64,000 nt of DNA from Morella rubra (lineage: Eukaryota; Streptophyta; Magnoliopsida; Fagales; Myricaceae), in the NCBI GenBank assembly GCA_003952965.2, contig CM025850.1, positions 29,461,374 through 29,525,373 of the forward strand. The letters run 5' to 3'. The notes under the pieces were generated by a model, which saw only the letters and a program-made list of their open reading frames with translations, ran no database searches and was not told the DNA's origin. This document shows, one piece after another, positions 61,701-64,000 of the stretch; position 1 is the first letter of the stretch, and each line of letters starts with the position of its first letter. The position numbers were made by a program, and so were the translations under genes.

Positions 61701-62769
61701 AAAAAGCTCCTTTCCTCAAGTTATGGGCTCCTTTTGGTATATCTGTTTTAGGGTTCTTAATAACAGCATGGAATAGTCCCCCTCTTTCGTCTATGAGTCC
61801 TAATACAAAAGAAAGTGGGTCCAATTATCCAGTCATGCACAGTATCCACTCAAACTCTGACAACTAAGCATATTCATGCATTGGCACATACGTGGCATCC
61901 CTAATTTTCCTTCTTGATGTGGGCCATACCACTGTCAAAATCAGTTCAGTGGCCCACAATTTGTTGTATTATATAGAGGCTCACACGAAATATATATCAT
62001 TTCAATGATTAATTATCCTATGATTTGCACAGCGAGTCATGACAAGCAAATCTTTAAACATCTTATTTTTTTAATCTAGTTATAATATTCATTTTTTAGT
62101 AAACAACAATACTACTATTTCGACATCACAGGATCAATAATCCGGTTTTCGTTCTTGTTCTTCCACTACTATTTTCTTCTCTGACAGTTTCTTCTTCTTT
62201 TAAAGAAAATAGGGAGCATCTGAAGTAATCATCTGAAGAAAAAAGCAGAGGAGTTAGATATATAAACACTAAAAGACCATTAGTAGGAGAAATATTCCAA
62301 GGGCAGGCATAGAGTTTGTGGCCAGAGAGAGAGAGAGAGAGAGATCTATCACTCTTACTTTGAATTAATGGCAATTGCTTCCACAGTTGCAGCATGAAAT
62401 GTCACTGGTCAGATGACAAGGCGACCAGACCTTTACTTCAAAATCATACGGTCGCGAATCTGAATATATCTACAATTTGTTTGTGGGGATTCTTTTACAA
62501 ATTTTCATCGTAGAATTAATTGGCCAGCTTTATCTTGTATATTCAACAGGAAGCAGGCAGCTGCAGACAGCTTTTAGAAAGATATAAGGTATCCGGGCCA
62601 TTCGCTTTAAATACTTTTGACTTGCATGCAGTAAGCGAATCATTTGGAAACTCGATGGATCGATAATACTTTTACAAAGCTTTTTATCATGGAAAGCGTT
62701 TGCATGCTTTTGGTCGAAATGACAGATTGCAATCAGCCAATAACAATGTCTAGAATTCAAAAGGTATAC
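58756..62769. other. NAC promoter and gene-free spacer
   Basis: The first several hundred bases are the NAC leader and promoter (read on the - strand). From about 59100 on I see no supported coding sequence. A short - strand frame at about 60640-60710 (CTSNPCMDKRWFFVFQ before a GT) looks coding-like but has no family match I can name. A (GA)n tract lies at about 62324-62343. Confidence 0.4.
58960..58971 (-). promoter_or_regulatory. Putative TATA box of the NAC gene
   Basis: Reads CTATATATATAA on the - strand, about 205 bases before the NAC start codon. A start about 30 bases downstream would give a leader of about 180 bases. Other TA-rich tracts nearby (about 58820-58830) make this only a best guess. 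Confidence 0.45.
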
Positions 62770-62885
62770 CTAACTGCAAATTCATAGCCGTTTATCCTTC
62801 GATCCCGAATATATTGAATTATCTTGTCTCCATTGTTGTGCTTCAGATACGCGAATTCTTCATTGAGAAGGGGCGCCATATTGTC
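62770..62885 (-). CDS. Candidate internal exon of an unidentified gene
   Basis: A 116-base open segment bounded by a good acceptor (polypyrimidine stretch then ACTTCAG at 62891-62886) and a donor (GTTAG|GTATAC). The open frame reads DNMAPLLNEEFAYLK, then GDKIIQYIRDRR, then NGYEFAV. Charged and hydrophobic residues alternate as in real protein, and base composition is more balanced than the flanks. I do not recognise the family and could not find partner exons with confidence on either side; any 5' exon would lie toward or past the window end. Could be a real exon or a gene relic. Confidence 0.3.
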
Positions 62886-64000
62886 CTGAAGTACATTAAA
62901 GAAAAAGCAGAAATGTCGTGTTTAGATTCAACAATATATATCTTAATGTCTTAATGAAAGTTTTCTCCCAGAGATCTTAACAGGCAAATTTCCATTTCAT
63001 CAACTATAATTTAGTAGGCAGTTGGCACTTTTCCCATAACTATAAGCGATATCTTCGACTCAAAAGTTCTGTTCGGAAAAAGAAAAATTTTCCTCTAGCG
63101 AAATGTTATCAAACCCTCTTTGTCAACAAAGCTAGCGTGCGTACGTAGCATGCCGAGAGTTTAATTATAATATTGATGTTGTTGTAGGCTGATTCGCCAT
63201 CAAAAGGAATTTTACACAGTACTATTGTGATACAAGGCTTAGTTATCCACTTCCATAATTTAAGACTTTACGTCCTTTTCATATTGTAAAAGAAAAAAAA
63301 TTGAAAAATATGTAACCACATCAAAAGATTCGGCTGATAGCTTGAAAACGTGGGAAATTGATTTCTACAAGTATAAGTTTCGTTGATCCCGCAGGCCCTT
63401 GACGTGATTGGGGAATCATAATTAAAGGACAACTAGGCGATAGATAATTTATTTACTACTAAAACGTAGTAATCACAGGTTAAAAACTTCCCTTCTCTAT
63501 CATATGGAAAACATCGATCAATGGAGGAACTCTCGAGGGTTTGCAACAGTTTGCAAATATGGCTGCTTATAAACTCTCATCCATGTGCACACTGCTGCAG
63601 TTATGAAGTACTTTGCGACTACATATGTAGTCAGAAAAGGTTGACAACCAGGGCCATGACATAAACTGGAGTACCCATATATTCTTATTAGAGTTCGGGG
63701 GGGAAAAGCTTTGCAAGACAGAGAAATAACGTTGCTTGTAATTTTGATCGATGTGACCACATATGTACATATGATGCTGCAGTTGTGTTTGTTTGACAGG
63801 TGGCTGAAATGCATCATTGGGGTTTCTGATTATGGAGAGAAAACGTGTATGGGGAGGGTTGAGGCCCTGAGGGAATGTACTCCATGCCAGCTTATTCATT
63901 TGCGCCGCAAACGTACGTGATCGATCCAATAGACAAACACACACGCAGACACAGAGAAAGAGAGAGAGAGAAAGAGAGAGAGAAGAGAGAGAGAGAGAGA
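62886..64000. other. Right-end spacer
   Basis: No supported gene. The very end (63953-64000) is a GA-rich microsatellite of a type often seen near plant transcription starts, so a gene may lie just beyond the window or begin on the - strand from here. Confidence 0.4.
63953..64000. repeat. (GA)n-rich microsatellite at the window edge
   Basis: An interrupted GA repeat of at least 48 bases running to the last base of the window, so its full length is unknown. Confidence 0.85.

Noticed and set aside
63567-63944. 125-codon - strand frame at the right end
   Set aside because: No recognisable domain or splice-supported continuation; composition resembles translated non-coding DNA.
1-64000. CRISPR arrays, prokaryotic operons, phage or plasmid functions, viral insertions
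   Set aside because: No regular repeat-spacer arrays, no ribosome-binding-site-led gene strings and no viral replication or capsid motifs; the gene set and introns are those of a plant nucleus.

Overview
The window is nuclear DNA from a flowering plant, most likely a woody eudicot. Genes are sparse and split by GT-AG introns, intergenic DNA is AT-rich with many MITE-like elements and microsatellites, and all six recognisable genes belong to plant families. There are no bacterial operons, CRISPR arrays or rRNA genes, and I saw no tRNA. The species cannot be named from the sequence alone.

Layout on the + strand: (1) 33-7157, a nine-exon XBAT35-type ankyrin-RING ubiquitin ligase; (2) 15040-18747, a PUB3-type U-box/ARM ubiquitin ligase with a one-base frameshift at about 17224 that separates the U-box from the ARM repeats; (3) 22719-23931, a Mutator-like element with 335-bp terminal inverted repeats and a perfect 9-bp target duplication, carrying a decayed fragment that resembles a DG1-type PPR gene (a Pack-MULE); (4) 27266-27929, an ALOG/LSH3-LSH4-type transcription factor whose leader region contains a tandem duplication.

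Layout on the - strand: (5) 41776-39509, arabinose-5-phosphate isomerase (KDSD), an intact SIS plus two-CBS protein; (6) 50960-42996, a JMJ16/JMJ19-group JmjC protein in which two of three iron ligands and the 2-oxoglutarate lysine are substituted and the FYRN/FYRC tail is missing, so probably an inactive demethylase; (7) 58755-55455, a NAC transcription factor of the ANAC074-like subgroup. A single well-bounded candidate exon of unknown identity lies at 62770-62885 (-).

The genes are independently transcribed and do not form a pathway. Two are ubiquitin ligases, three are nuclear regulators (ALOG, JmjC, NAC), and one makes a cell-wall sugar precursor. The XBAT35 and LSH neighbourhood recalls the adjacency of XBAT35 and LSH4 on Arabidopsis chromosome 3. 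The long spacers at 7.2-15 kb, 19-26.8 kb, 28-39.5 kb, 51-55.4 kb and 59-64 kb hold repeats, a LINE fragment, MITEs and one GC-rich promoter-like island, but no further gene I can support.
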